NCBI RefSeq assembly: GCF_052324685.1
Contig: NC_135211.1
Coordinates: forward strand, 218,501 to 282,500
DNA: 64,000 bases
Direction: 5' to 3'
DNA from: Brachyhypopomus gauderio
Taxonomy: Eukaryota > Chordata > Actinopteri > Gymnotiformes > Hypopomidae
Each line of letters begins with the position of its first letter. Position 1 is the stretch's first letter. The notes under the pieces are model-generated. The model was not told the DNA's origin and searched no databases. It worked only from the letters and a program-made list of their open reading frames with translations. Below are positions 12,990 to 25,677 of the stretch, piece by piece. Both the position numbers and the translations under genes were made by a program.

Positions 12990-13062
12990 GCCCGGCTAGC
13001 TCAGTCGGTAGAGCATGACACTCTTAATCTCAGGGTCGTGGGTTGGAGCCCCACGTTGGGCG
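12990..13062 (+). tRNA. tRNA-Lys(CTT), C30/G56 variant, probably inactive
   Basis: Both changes present; one of three consecutive units (12990, 14380, 15770) that I cannot tell apart. Confidence 0.85.
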
Positions 13063-13151
13063 AGAGGCTGATTTGTTTGAGTGAAATGTTGAAATGTAGT
13101 TAATCTGTTTGCACAAAATACGTCTAAAAAAGAAGAGAAAGGAACATACAT

Positions 13152-13225
13152 CGTCCCTGGGTGGGCTCGAACCACCATCCTTTCGGTTAACAGCCGAACG
13201 CGCTAACCAATTGCGCCACAGAGAC
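13152..13225 (-). tRNA. tRNA-Asn(GTT)
   Basis: Complete cloverleaf, T17 form. Confidence 0.96.
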
Positions 13226-14379
13226 CAGATGCTGCTGTGCTTACATAGTTCTTCCTCAAAAGAAAAACCCAACAAGCACATTCCTCCTGTTTGCTGGCTT
13301 TTGATGAAATGAGCCAATGCATAAAGGATGCAACATCAATGTCACTCACACTTTTCTGCTAGCTTGTCTAAAATTCGCCCTTCCTTCAATTTCTCACTTG
13401 TCAAGACCTGCAGGTCTTCAAACAAAAGGTCAGTTTGTAGACCCTTTTCCTGTCAAAGTTTTGATCCTTTTGTCCACCAGTCATCGGAATGTGTATGATT
13501 TTCACCAGTTTACACAGTGTAGCTCCCTTGCCTTCAGTTGCAGGGTTATGTCCTCTTAGATAAGACGCTTTTGAAATTATTTGTGAAAATGCACCCAAAA
13601 CCTATTCAAAACAGATTTGATGGAAGCACTGCAGGAGCTGCTCCAAGACGCATTTTGTCCAGAAAATGTCCTATCATGAATGCATCCATATCACCAACAC
13701 ACATTTACAAACCAAACCATAGGCAATAAAATACATGAGTAAACTGATTTGTGGACCTTTGTGGCACTTGGTACTGCTGAGATCAGGATCATTACAGAGT
13801 TCAGCAATTATTTTCCCAACTAGGTCATTGATACATTGGAATCCCCAATGTTTTCTGGAACAGAATAGGCTATGCCTTTCGGATGAGAATAAAAAAAGAC
13901 TTCAAGAACCAAAAAAGAAGTTAAGCTGCCTTCAGCTGATGTACTCAGACTAAAGGGAAACACTTTAAATCCCAAGGTGAAATGCACATGCTCAAAATTT
14001 TATCAGGACAGAGTACATGTTTTACTTTGATATTAAGAGCGATCACTGGATTGTCTTCCAGTAAATTAATGTTTTCTTCCGCTACAAAACGTTTTTTCAA
14101 CAACTATAAAGAGGCTATGCAACGAAACTGAGCTGGGATGTCAAGTGCCTTTAATGGTACCTTTTTGACCCCACTTCAAATGCTGCTGTTACCTGACCAG
14201 TTCGATTGTTAGTTTGCCAGATTCTCAATCTCTGGGATGTGAGATCATGCACCAGGTTTAGTGAATGTTTAAGGGTGAAGGTCTTTAATTTCTGCACAAA
14301 TTCCACAAACATAGCTCAGGTCCTGCTCAACATGTCAACATGTGGTGACAGCAAGTGCCTTTGGGGTCCTACAAAAATC

Positions 14380-14452
14380 GCCCGGCTAGCTCAGTCGGTA
14401 GAGCATGACACTCTTAATCTCAGGGTCGTGGGTTGGAGCCCCACGTTGGGCG
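14380..14452 (+). tRNA. tRNA-Lys(CTT), C30/G56 variant, probably inactive
   Basis: Both changes present; the unit looks identical to its two neighbours. Confidence 0.85.
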
Positions 14453-14541
14453 AGAGGCTGATTTGTTTGAGTGAAATGTTGAAATGTAGTTAATCTGTTT
14501 GCACAAAATACGTCTAAAAAAGAAGAGAAAGGAACATACAT

Positions 14542-14615
14542 CGTCCCTGGGTGGGCTCGAACCACCATCCTTTCGGTTAACAGCCGAACGCGCTAACCAA
14601 TTGCGCCACAGAGAC
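14542..14615 (-). tRNA. tRNA-Asn(GTT)
   Basis: Complete cloverleaf, T17 form. Confidence 0.96.
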
Positions 14616-15769
14616 CAGATGCTGCTGTGCTTACATAGTTCTTCCTCAAAAGAAAAACCCAACAAGCACATTCCTCCTGTTTGCTGGCTTTTGATGAAAT
14701 GAGCCAATGCATAAAGGATGCAACATCAATGTCACTCACACTTTTCTGCTAGCTTGTCTAAAATTCGCCCTTCCTTCAATTTCTCACTTGTCAAGACCTG
14801 CAGGTCTTCAAACAAAAGGTCAGTTTGTAGACCCTTTTCCTGTCAAAGTTTTGATCCTTTTGTCCACCAGTCATCGGAATGTGTATGATTTTCACCAGTT
14901 TACACAGTGTAGCTCCCTTGCCTTCAGTTGCAGGGTTATGTCCTCTTAGATAAGACGCTTTTGAAATTATTTGTGAAAATGCACCCAAAACCTATTCAAA
15001 ACAGATTTGATGGAAGCACTGCAGGAGCTGCTCCAAGACGCATTTTGTCCAGAAAATGTCCTATCATGAATGCATCCATATCACCAACACACATTTACAA
15101 ACCAAACCATAGGCAATAAAATACATGAGTAAACTGATTTGTGGACCTTTGTGGCACTTGGTACTGCTGAGATCAGGATCATTACAGAGTTCAGCAATTA
15201 TTTTCCCAACTAGGTCATTGATACATTGGAATCCCCAATGTTTTCTGGAACAGAATAGGCTATGCCTTTCGGATGAGAATAAAAAAAGACTTCAAGAACC
15301 AAAAAAGAAGTTAAGCTGCCTTCAGCTGATGTACTCAGACTAAAGGGAAACACTTTAAATCCCAAGGTGAAATGCACATGCTCAAAATTTTATCAGGACA
15401 GAGTACATGTTTTACTTTGATATTAAGAGCGATCACTGGATTGTCTTCCAGTAAATTAATGTTTTCTTCCGCTACAAAACGTTTTTTCAACAACTATAAA
15501 GAGGCTATGCAACGAAACTGAGCTGGGATGTCAAGTGCCTTTAATGGTACCTTTTTGACCCCACTTCAAATGCTGCTGTTACCTGACCAGTTCGATTGTT
15601 AGTTTGCCAGATTCTCAATCTCTGGGATGTGAGATCATGCACCAGGTTTAGTGAATGTTTAAGGGTGAAGGTCTTTAATTTCTGCACAAATTCCACAAAC
15701 ATAGCTCAGGTCCTGCTCAACATGTCAACATGTGGTGACAGCAAGTGCCTTTGGGGTCCTACAAAAATC

Positions 15770-15842
15770 GCCCGGCTAGCTCAGTCGGTAGAGCATGACA
15801 CTCTTAATCTCAGGGTCGTGGGTTGGAGCCCCACGTTGGGCG
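15770..15842 (+). tRNA. tRNA-Lys(CTT), C30/G56 variant, probably inactive
   Basis: Both changes present; last of the run of look-alike units. Confidence 0.85.
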
Positions 15843-15931
15843 AGAGGCTGATTTGTTTGAGTGAAATGTTGAAATGTAGTTAATCTGTTTGCACAAAATA
15901 CGTCTAAAAAAGAAGAGAAAGGAACATACAT

Positions 15932-16005
15932 CGTCCCTGGGTGGGCTCGAACCACCATCCTTTCGGTTAACAGCCGAACGCGCTAACCAATTGCGCCACA
16001 GAGAC
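15932..16005 (-). tRNA. tRNA-Asn(GTT)
   Basis: Complete cloverleaf, T17 form. Confidence 0.96.
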
Positions 16006-17159
16006 CAGATGCTGCTGTGCTTACATAGTTCTTCCTCAAAAGAAAAACCCAACAAGCACATTCCTCCTGTTTGCTGGCTTTTGATGAAATGAGCCAATGC
16101 ATAAAGGATGCAACATCAATGTCACTCACACTTTTCTGCTAGCTTGTCTAAAATTCGCCCTTCCTTCAATTTCTCACTTGTCAAGACCTGCAGGTCTTCA
16201 AACAAAAGGTCAGTTTGTAGACCCTTTTCCTGTCAAAGTTTTGATCCTTTTGTCCACCAGTCATCGGAATGTGTATGATTTTCACCAGTTTACACAGTGT
16301 AGCTCCCTTGCCTTCAGTTGCAGGGTTATGTCCTCTTAGATAAGACGCTTTTGAAATTATTTGTGAAAATGCACCCAAAACCTATTCAAAACAGATTTGA
16401 TGGAAGCACTGCAGGAGCTGCTCCAAGACGCATTTTGTCCAGAAAATGTCCTATCATGAATGCATCCATATCACCAACACACATTTACAAACCAAACCAT
16501 AGGCAATAAAATACATGAGTAAACTGATTTGTGGACCTTTGTGGCACTTGGTACTGCTGAGATCAGGATCATTACAGAGTTCAGCAATTATTTTCCCAAC
16601 TAGGTCATTGATACATTGGAATCCCCAATGTTTTCTGGAACAGAATAGGCTATGCCTTTCGGATGAGAATAAAAAAAGACTTCAAGAACCAAAAAAGAAG
16701 TTAAGCTGCCTTCAGCTGATGTACTCAGACTAAAGGGAAACACTTTAAATCCCAAGGTGAAATGCACATGCTCAAAATTTTATCAGGACAGAGTACATGT
16801 TTTACTTTGATATTAAGAGCGATCACTGGATTGTCTTCCAGTAAATTAATGTTTTCTTCCGCTACAAAACGTTTTTTCAACAACTATAAAGAGGCTATGC
16901 AACGAAACTGAGCTGGGATGTCAAGTGCCTTTAATGGTACCTTTTTGACCCCACTTCAAATGCTGCTGTTACCTGACCAGTTCGATTGTTAGTTTGCCAG
17001 ATTCTCAATCTCTGGGATGTGAGATCATGCACCAGGTTTAGTGAATGTTTAAGGGTGAAGGTCTTTAATTTCTGCACAAATTCCACAAACATAGCTCAGG
17101 TCCTGCTCAACATGTCAACATGTGGCGACAGCAAGTGCCTTTGGGGTCCTACAAAAATC

Positions 17160-17232
17160 GCCCGGCTAGCTCAGTCAGTAGAGCATGAGACTCTTAATCT
17201 CAGGGTCGTGGGTTCGAGCCCCATGTTGGGCG
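17160..17232 (+). tRNA. tRNA-Lys(CTT) with A18 and U65, doubtful function
   Basis: G30 and C56 are normal, but the D loop reads AGTCAGTA (G18 to A), which alters the A box and the G18-U55 contact. C65 is T, leaving a G49-U65 wobble in the T stem. Its unit is the only one that is 1389 bp long. Confidence 0.85.
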
Positions 17233-17321
17233 AGAGGCTGATTTGTTTGAGTGAAATGTTGAAATTTAGTTAATCTGTTTGCACAAAATACGTCTAAAAA
17301 AGAAGAGAAAGGAACATACAT

Positions 17322-17348
17322 CGTCCCTGGGTGGGCTCGAACCACCAT

Positions 17349-17389
<41 letters not shown>

Positions 17390-17395
17390 AGAGAC
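17322..17395 (-). tRNA. tRNA-Asn(GTT)
   Basis: Complete cloverleaf, C17 form. Confidence 0.96.
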
Positions 17396-18548
17396 CAGAT
17401 GCTGCTGTGCTTACATAGTTCTTCCTCAAAAGAAAAACCCAACAAGCACATTCCTCCTGTTTGCTGGCTTTTGATGAAATGAGCCAATGCATAAAGGATG
17501 CAACATCAATGTCACTCACACTTTTCTGCTAGCTTGTCTAAAATTCGCCCTTCCTTCAATTTCTCACTTGTCAAGACCTGCAGGTCTTCAAACAAAAGGT
17601 CAGTTTGTAGACCCTTTTCCTGTCAAAGTTTTGATCCTTTTGTCCACCAGTCATCGGAATGTGTATGATTTTCACCAGTTTACACAGTGTAGCTCCCTTG
17701 CCTTCAGTTGCAGGGTTATGTCGTCTTAGATAAGACGCTTTTGAAATTAGTGTGAAAATGCACCCAAAACCTATTCAAAACAGATTTGATGGAAGCACTG
17801 CAGGAGCTGCTCCAAGACGCATTTTGTCCAGAAAATGTGCTATCATGAATGCATCCATATCACCAACACACATTTACAAACCAAACCATAGGCAATAAAA
17901 TACATGAGTAAACTGATTTGTGGACCTTTGTGGCACTTGGTACTGCTGAGATCAGGATCATTACAGAGTTCAGCAATTATTTTCCCAACTAGGTCATTGA
18001 TACATTGGAATCCCCAATGTTTTCTGGAACAGAATAGGCTATGCCTTTCGGATGAGAATAAAAAAAGACTTCAAGAACCAAAAAAGAAGTTAAGCTGCCT
18101 TCAGCTGATGTACTCAGACTAAAGGGAAACACTTTAAATCCCAAGGTGAAATGCACATGCTCAAAATTTTATCAGGACAGAGTACATGTTTTACTTTGAT
18201 ATTAAGAGCGATCACTGGATTGTCTTCCAGTAAATTAATGTTTTCTTCCGCTACAAAACGTTTTTTCAACAACTATAAAGAGGCTATGCAACGAAACTGA
18301 GCTGGGATGTCAAGTGCCTTTAATGGTACCTTTTTGACCCCACTTCAAATGCTGCTGTTACCTGACCAGTTCGATTGTTAGTTTGCCAGATTCTCAATCT
18401 CTGGGATGTGAGATCATGCACCAGGTTTAGTGAATGTTTAAGGGTGAAGGTCTTTAATTTCTGCACAAATTCCACAAACATAGCTCAGGTCCTGCTCAAC
18501 ATGTCAACATGTGGCGACAGCAAGTGCCTTTGGGGTCCTACAAAAATC

Positions 18549-18621
18549 GCCCGGCTAGCTCAGTCGGTAGAGCATGAGACTCTTAATCTCAGGGTCGTGG
18601 GTTCGAGCCCCACGTTGGGTG
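18549..18621 (+). tRNA. tRNA-Lys(CTT), near intact (U72)
   Basis: G30, C56 and the A box are normal. C72 is T, giving a G1-U72 wobble at the acceptor end. It is probably still transcribed; effect on charging is unknown. Confidence 0.9.
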
Positions 18622-18710
18622 AGAGGCTGATTTGTTTGAGTGAAATGTTGAAATTTAGTTAATCTGTTTGCACAAAATACGTCTAAAAAAGAAGAGAAAG
18701 GAACATACAT

Positions 18711-18737
18711 CGTCCCTGAGTGGGCTCGAACCACCAT

Positions 18738-18778
<41 letters not shown>

Positions 18779-18784
18779 AGAGAC
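18711..18784 (-). tRNA. tRNA-Asn(GTT) with U65
   Basis: C17 form. C65 is U, so the first T-stem pair is a G49-U65 wobble; the rest is complete. Confidence 0.93.
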
Positions 18785-19938
18785 CAGATGCTGCTGTGCT
18801 TACATAGTTCTTCCTCAAAAGAAAAACCCAACAAGCACATTCCTCCTGTTTGCTGGCTTTTGATGAAATGAGCCAATGCATAAAGGATGCAACATCAATG
18901 TCACTCACACTTTTCTGCTAGCTTGTCTAAAATTCGCCCTTCCTTCAGTTTCTCACTTGTCAAGACCTGCAGGTCTTCAAACAAAAGGTCAGTTTGTAGA
19001 CCCTTTTCCTGTCAAAGTTTTGATCCTTTTGTCCACCAGTCATCGGAATGTGTATGATTTTCACCAGTTTACACAGTGTAGCTCCCTTGCCTTCAGTTGC
19101 AGGGTTATGTCCTCTTAGATAAGACGCTTTTGAAATTATTTGTGAAAATACACCCAAAACCTATTCAAAACAGATTTGATGGAAGCACTGCAGGAGCTGC
19201 TCCAAGACGCATTTTGTCCAGAAAATGTGCTATCATGAATGCATCCATATCACCAACACACATTTACAAACCAAACCATAGGCAATAAAATACATGAGTA
19301 AACTGATTTGTGGACCTTTGTGGCACTTGGTACTGCTGAGATCAGGATCATTACAGAGTTCAGCAATTATTTTCCCAACTAGGTCATTGATACATTGGAA
19401 TCCCCAATGTTTTCTGGAACAGAATAGGCTATGCCTTTCGGATGAGAATAAAAAAAGACTTCAAGAACCAAAAAAGAAGTTAAGCTGCCTTCAGCTGATG
19501 TACTCAGACTAAAGGGAAACACTTTAAATCCCAAGGTGAAATGCACATGCTCAAAATTTTATCAGGACACAGTACATGTTTTACTTTGATATTAAGAGCG
19601 ATCACTGGATTGTCTTCCAGTAAATTAATGTTTTCTTCCGCTACAAAACGTTTTTTCAACAACTATAAAGAGGCTATGCAACGAAACTGAGCTGGGATGT
19701 CAAGTGCCTTTAATGGTACCTTTTTGACCCCACTTCAAATGCTGCTGTTACCTGACCAGTTCGATTGTTAGTTTGCCAGATTCTCAATCTCTGGGATGTG
19801 AGATCATGCACCAGGTTTAGTGAATGTTTAAGGGTGAAGGTCTTTAATTTCTGCACAAATTCCACAAACATAGCTCAGGTCCTGCTCAACATGTCAACAT
19901 GTGGTGACAGCAAGTGCCTTTGGGGTCCTACAAAAATC

Positions 19939-20011
19939 GCCCGGCTAGCTCAGTCGGTAGAGCATGACACTCTTAATCTCAGGGTCGTGGGTTGGAGCCC
20001 CACGTTGGGCG
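19939..20011 (+). tRNA. tRNA-Lys(CTT), C30/G56 variant, probably inactive
   Basis: Both changes present in a unit of the 7430/11600 sub-family, isolated among intact-type units, which suggests gene conversion or an unequal exchange. Confidence 0.85.
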
Positions 20012-20100
20012 AGAGGCTGATTTGTTTGAGTGAAATGTTGAAATGTAGTTAATCTGTTTGCACAAAATACGTCTAAAAAAGAAGAGAAAGGAACATACAT

Positions 20101-20174
20101 CGTCCCTGGGTGGGCTCGAACCACCATCCTTTCGGTTAACAGCCGAACGCGCTAACCAATTGCGCCACAGAGAC
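20101..20174 (-). tRNA. tRNA-Asn(GTT)
   Basis: Complete cloverleaf, T17 form. Confidence 0.96.
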
Positions 20175-21328
20175 CAGATGCTGCTGTGCTTACATAGTTC
20201 TTCCTCAAAAGAAAAACCCAACAAGCACATTCCTCCTGTTTGCTGGCTTTTGATGAAATGAGCCAATGCATAAAGGATGCAACATCAATGTCACTCACAC
20301 TTTTCTGCTAGCTTGTCTAAAATTCGCCCTTCCTTCAATTTCTCACTTGTCAAGACCTGCAGGTCTTCAAACAAAAGGTCAGTTTGTAGACCCTTTTCCT
20401 GTCAAAGTTTTGATCCTTTTGTCCACCAGTCATCGGAATGTGTATGATTTTCACCAGTTTACACAGTGTAGCTCCCTTGCCTTCAGTTGCAGGGTTATGT
20501 CCTCTTAGATAAGACGCTTTTGAAATTATTTGTGAAAATGCACCCAAAACCTATTCAAAACAGATTTGATGGAAGCACTGCAGGAGCTGCTCCAAGACGC
20601 ATTTTGTCCAGAAAATGTCCTATCATGAATGCATCCATATCACCAACACACATTTACAAACCAAACCATAGGCAATAAAATACATGAGTAAACTGATTTG
20701 TGGACCTTTGTGGCACTTGGTACTGCTGAGATCAGGATCATAACAGAGTTCAGCAATTATTTTCCCAACTAGGTCATTGATACATTGGAATCCCCAATGT
20801 TTTCTGGAACAGAATAGGCTATGCCTTTCGGATGAGAATAAAAAAAGACTTCAAGAACCAAAAAAGAAGTTAAGCTGCCTTCAGCTGATGTACTCAGACT
20901 AAAGGGAAACACTTTAAATCCCAAGGTGAAATGCACATGCTCAAAATTTTATCAGGACAGAGTACATGTTTTACTTTGATATTAAGAGCGATCACTAGAT
21001 TGTCTTCCAGTAAATTAATGTTTTCTTCCGCTACAAAACGTTTTTTCAACAACTATAAAGAGGCTATGCAACGAAACTGAGCTGAGATGTCAAGTGCCTT
21101 TAATGGTACATTTTTGACCCCACTTCAAATGCTGCTGTTACCTGACCAGTTCGATTGTTAGTTTGCCAGATTCTCAATCTCTGGGATGTGAGATCATGCA
21201 CCAGGTTTAGTGAATGTTTAAGGGTGAAGGTCTTTAGTTTCTGCACAAATTCCACAAACATAGCTCAGGTCCTGCTCAACATGTCAACATGTGGCGACAG
21301 CAAGTGCCTTTGGGGTCCTACAAAAATC

Positions 21329-21401
21329 GCCCAGCTAGCTCAGTCGGTAGAGCATGAGACTCTTAATCTCAGGGTCGTGGGTTGGAGCCCCACGTTGGGC
21401 G
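21329..21401 (+). tRNA. tRNA-Lys(CTT) with G56 only, probably weak or inactive
   Basis: This copy separates the two damaging changes: the anticodon stem is normal (G30) and base 5 is A, but the T loop reads TTGGA (G56). It is either an intermediate or a recombinant. Confidence 0.85.
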
Positions 21402-21490
21402 AGAGGCTGATTTGTTTGAGTGAAATGTTGAAATTTAGTTAATCTGTTTGCACAAAATACGTCTAAAAAAGAAGAGAAAGGAAGATACAT

Positions 21491-21517
21491 TGTCCCTGGG
21501 TGGGCTCGAACCACCAT

Positions 21518-21558
<41 letters not shown>

Positions 21559-21564
21559 AGAGAC
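21491..21564 (-). tRNA. tRNA-Asn(GTT), discriminator A
   Basis: All stems pair, C17 form, but the discriminator base 73 is A instead of G. Base 73 is an identity element for several synthetases, so charging could be affected. Confidence 0.93.
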
Positions 21565-22718
21565 CAGATGCTGCTGTGCTTACATAGTTCTTCCTCAAAA
21601 GAAAAACCCAACAAGCACATTCCTCCTGTTTGCTGGCTTTTGATGAAATGAGCCAATGCATAAAGGATGCAACATCAATGTCACTCACACTTTTCTGCTA
21701 GCTTGTCTAAAATTCGCCCTTCCTTCAATTTCTCACTTGTCAAGACCTCCAGGTCTTCAAACAAAAGGTCAGTTTGTAGACCCTTTTCCTGTCAAAGTTT
21801 TGATCCTTTTGTCCACCAGTCATCGGAATGTGTATGATTTTCACCAGTTTACACAGTGTAGCTCCCTTGCCTTCAGTTGCAGGGTTATGTCCTCTTAGAT
21901 AAGACGCTTTTGAAATTATTTATGAAAATGCACCCAAAACCTATTCAAAACAGATTTGATGGAAGCACTGCAGTAGCTGCTCCAAGACGCATTTTGTCCA
22001 GGAAATGTGCTATCATGAATGCATCCATATCACCAACACACATTTACAAACCAAACCATAGGCAATAAAATACATGAGTAAACTGATTTGTGGACCTTTG
22101 TGGCACTTGGTACTGCTGAGATCAGGATCATTACAGAGTTCAGCAATTATTTTCCCAACTAGGTCATTGATACATTGGAATCCCCAATGTTTTCTGGAAC
22201 AGAATAGGCTATGCCTTTCGGATGAGAATAAAAAAAGACTTCAAGAACCAAAAAAGAAGTTAAGCTGCCTTCAGCTGATGTACTCAGACTAAAGGGAAAC
22301 ACTTTAAATCCCAAGGTGAAATGCACATGCTCAAAATTTTATCAGGACAGAGTACATGTTTTACTTTGATATTAAGAGTGATCAATGGATTGTCTTCCAG
22401 TAAATTAATGTTTTCTTCCGCTACAAAACGTTTTTTCAACAACTATAAAGAGGCTATGCAACGAAACTGAGCTGGGATGTCAAGTGCCTTTAATGGTACC
22501 TTTTTGACCCCACTTCAAATGCTGCTGTTACCTGACCAGTTCGATTGTTAGTTTGCCAGATTCTCAATCTCTGGGATGTGAGATCATGCACCAGGTTTAG
22601 TGAATGTTTAAGGGTGAAGGTCTTTAATTTCTGCACAAATTCCACAAACATAGCTCAGGTCCTGCTCAACATGTCAACATGTGGCGACAGCAAGGGCCTT
22701 TGGGGTCCTACAAAAATC

Positions 22719-22791
22719 GCCCGGCTAGCTCAGTCGGTAGAGCATGAGACTCTTAATCTCAGGGTCGTGGGTTCGAGCCCCATGTTGGGCG
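22719..22791 (+). tRNA. tRNA-Lys(CTT), near intact (U65)
   Basis: Both control boxes and the anticodon stem are normal. C65 is T, leaving a G49-U65 wobble. Confidence 0.92.
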
Positions 22792-22880
22792 AGAGGCTGA
22801 TTTGTTTGAGTGAAATGTTGAAATTTAGTTAATCTGTTTGCACAAAATACGTCTAAAAAAGAAGAGAAAGGAACATACAT

Positions 22881-22907
22881 CGTCCCTGTGTGGGCTCGAA
22901 CCACCAT

Positions 22908-22948
<41 letters not shown>

Positions 22949-22954
22949 AGAGAC
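22881..22954 (-). tRNA. tRNA-Asn(GTT) with A65 mismatch
   Basis: C17 form. C65 is A, which breaks the G49-C65 pair at the base of the T stem. It is the only Asn copy here with a true stem mismatch. Confidence 0.9.
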
Positions 22955-24108
22955 CAGATGCTGCTGTGCTTACCTAGTTCTTCCTCAAAAGAAAAACCCA
23001 ACAAGCACATTCCTCCTGTTTGCTGGCTTTTGATGAAATGAGCCAATGCATAAAGGATGCAACATCAATGTCACTCACACTTTTCTGCTAGCTTGTCTAA
23101 AATTCGCCCTTCCTTCAATTTCTCACTTGTCAAGACCTCCAGGTCTTCAAACAAAAGGTCAGTTTGTAGACCCTTTTCCTGTCAAAGTTTTGATCCTTTT
23201 GTCCACCAGTCATCGGAATGTGTATGATTTTCACCAGTTTACACAGTGTAGCTCCCTTGCCTTCAGTTGCAGGGTTATGTCCTCTTAGATAAGACGCTTT
23301 TGAAATTATTTATGAAAATGCACCCAAAACCTATTCAAAACAGATTTGATGGAAGCACTGCAGGAGCTGCTCCAAGACGCATTTTGTCCAGGAAATGTGC
23401 TATCATGAATGCATCCATATCACCAACACACATTTACAAACCAAACCATAGGCAATAAAATACATGAGTAAACTGATTTGTGGACCTTTGTGGCACTTGG
23501 TACTGCTGAGATCAGGATCATTACAGAGTTCAGCAATTATTTTCCCAACTAGGTCATTGATACATTGGAATCCCCAATGTTTTCTGGAACAGAATAGGCT
23601 ATGCCTTTCGGATGAGAATAAAAAAAGACTTCAAGAACCAAAAAAGAAGTTAAGCTGCCTTCAGCTGATGTACTCAGACTAAAGGGAAACACTTTAAATC
23701 CCAAGGTGAAATGCACATGCTCAAAATTTTATCAGGACAGAGTACATGTTTTACTTTGATATTAAGAGTGATCAATGGATTGTCTTCCAGTAAATTAATG
23801 TTTTCTTCCGCTACAAAACGTTTTTTCAACAACTATAAAGAGGCTATGCAACGAAACTGAGCTGGGATGTCAAGTGCCTTTAATGGTACCTTTTTGACCC
23901 CACTTCAAATGCTGCTGTTACCTGACCAGTTCGATTGTTAGTTTGCCAGATTCTGAATCTCTGGGATGTGAGATCATGCACCAGGTTTAGTGAATGTTTA
24001 AGGGTGAAGGTCTTTAATTTCTGCACAAATTCCACAAACATAGCTCAGGTCCTGCTCAACATGTCAACATGTGGCGACAGCAAGGGCCTTTGGGGTCCTA
24101 CAAAAATC

Positions 24109-24181
24109 GCCCGGCTAGCTCAGTCGGTAGAGCATGAGACTCTTAATCTCAGGGTCGTGGGTTCGAGCCCCATGTTGGGCG
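24109..24181 (+). tRNA. tRNA-Lys(CTT), near intact (U65)
   Basis: Same as 22719-22791. The hAT insertion lies about 280 bp downstream in this unit. Confidence 0.92.
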
Positions 24182-24270
24182 AGAGGCTGATTTGTTTGAG
24201 TGAAATGTTGAAATTTAGTTAATCTGTTTGCACAAAATACGTCTAAAAAAGAAGAGAAAGGAACATACAT

Positions 24271-24297
24271 CGTCCCTGGGTGGGCTCGAACCACCAT

Positions 24298-24338
<41 letters not shown>

Positions 24339-24344
24339 AGAGAC
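24271..24344 (-). tRNA. tRNA-Asn(GTT)
   Basis: Complete cloverleaf, C17 form. The hAT insertion starts 120 bp upstream of this minus-strand gene and does not touch it. Confidence 0.96.
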
Positions 24345-24464
24345 CAGATGCTGCTGTGCTTACATAGTTCTTCCTCAAAAGAAAAACCCAACAAGCACAT
24401 TCCTCCTGTTTGCTGGCTTTTGATGAAATGAGCCAATGCATAAAGGATGCAACATCAATGTCAC

Positions 24465-25677
24465 CAGGGACGGACTGGCCATCGGGCATACCGGGCATTT
24501 TCCCGGTGGGCCGACGTGCTATTTGGGCCGACAGTCCTGACACTTTTTTATCTATTTATATATTGGTCTGACCGGCCCATAAAACAAGTAGATCAGTGGG
24601 CCGATTCAGATGGAGGCAGGCTGATTGACACTGGTCTGGCGAATCACATTAACACACCTTTCGCGATGCTCCTGCTGCCTGCATAATGCATTTGGCAAAA
24701 AAAAAAGTCAGCGCGAGAGTTTACCGGTCCTTAAACACGCTGGTATGCAGCCCATTGGTTATTTTCTTTACTGACACAGAGCTGCACCAATCATATCATC
24801 AAACACCCCCTCCTCCATGCGCCGGTGCGTAGTGCAATCTAACGTTGATTAACATAACGTATGTGAGTATCTGAGATGGAGAAAAAGCGCAAAGGAGGTG
24901 CAGAGAAACTACGACAAAAAAAGAAGCTTGAACTTCAAGTAAACGCTGCCAAATGTATAAAAATTACTCAAATGTTTGCCACAGCAGGGCCTTCATCAGC
25001 TCCCGTGGCTGATGACAGTGGTGGCGGTGGCCAGTGGACAGAAACATGTACTAGAACGTGCGGTAAGCCTGACTCCTTTCAGAGCAGCTATAAAATGAGT
25101 AGGGTTAAGCAACCAAACCCTTTGCCAAATCTGATAAATTGATAAAACATCAATAAAATCATTTTGGCTAATGTTCTATGGCCGAGTTAGTTTGTATTGT
25201 AAATGCAAAAGGTAAAATAAGTGAATAACGTCCTTACCTCTATTATAAGACTTTGTGTACACTGACTGTATGAGAAAATAAACCTATTTTAGTACTTTTA
25301 TGTCTTCCATTCTGAACTAAATAGTCTTAAATGTGAGAACACTTTTAAAACCTCCATTCACCAACAAAAACAGTACTAAGTCACTCAGCAGGCAGCATTC
25401 TATTTTCATTATTATACTATTAATATTTGTGGGGTGAGTAGTAGGCTAGGCTAAGGCTATGCTTGGTAGGAAGGGGAAATGTTTGGTAGTTTTTATGGAG
25501 GTGTTTAGGGACAATGTACAGAAATTAAAGGAAATTACACTTTTTAAAATGGTAATTTTGTAAACTGTTGGTATACACATTCAAAAAACTGAAAAGTGTG
25601 AAAAGCGTTATCGAGTGTGAGTGGGCCGGTCTGGTCCAAAAATGCCAGGGCCGATTTTTTGTCCCAGTCCGCCCCTG
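24465..25677 (+). mobile_element. hAT-type DNA transposon, non-autonomous, inserted in the array
   Basis: The 1213-bp element interrupts unit spacer that is continuous in all other units. It is flanked by an exact 8-bp duplication, aatgtcac, at 24457-24464 and 25678-25685, as expected of hAT elements. Its ends are imperfect inverted repeats: cagggacggactgg on the left against caggggcggactgg read from the right. Inside, 24876-25142 encodes 88 residues rich in Lys and Arg at the start (begins MEKKRKGGAEKL). This resembles the N-terminus of fish hAT (ZMYM-like) transposases, with the rest of the transposase missing. The strand is given from that reading frame. It is probably mobilised in trans, if at all. 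Confidence 0.9.
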
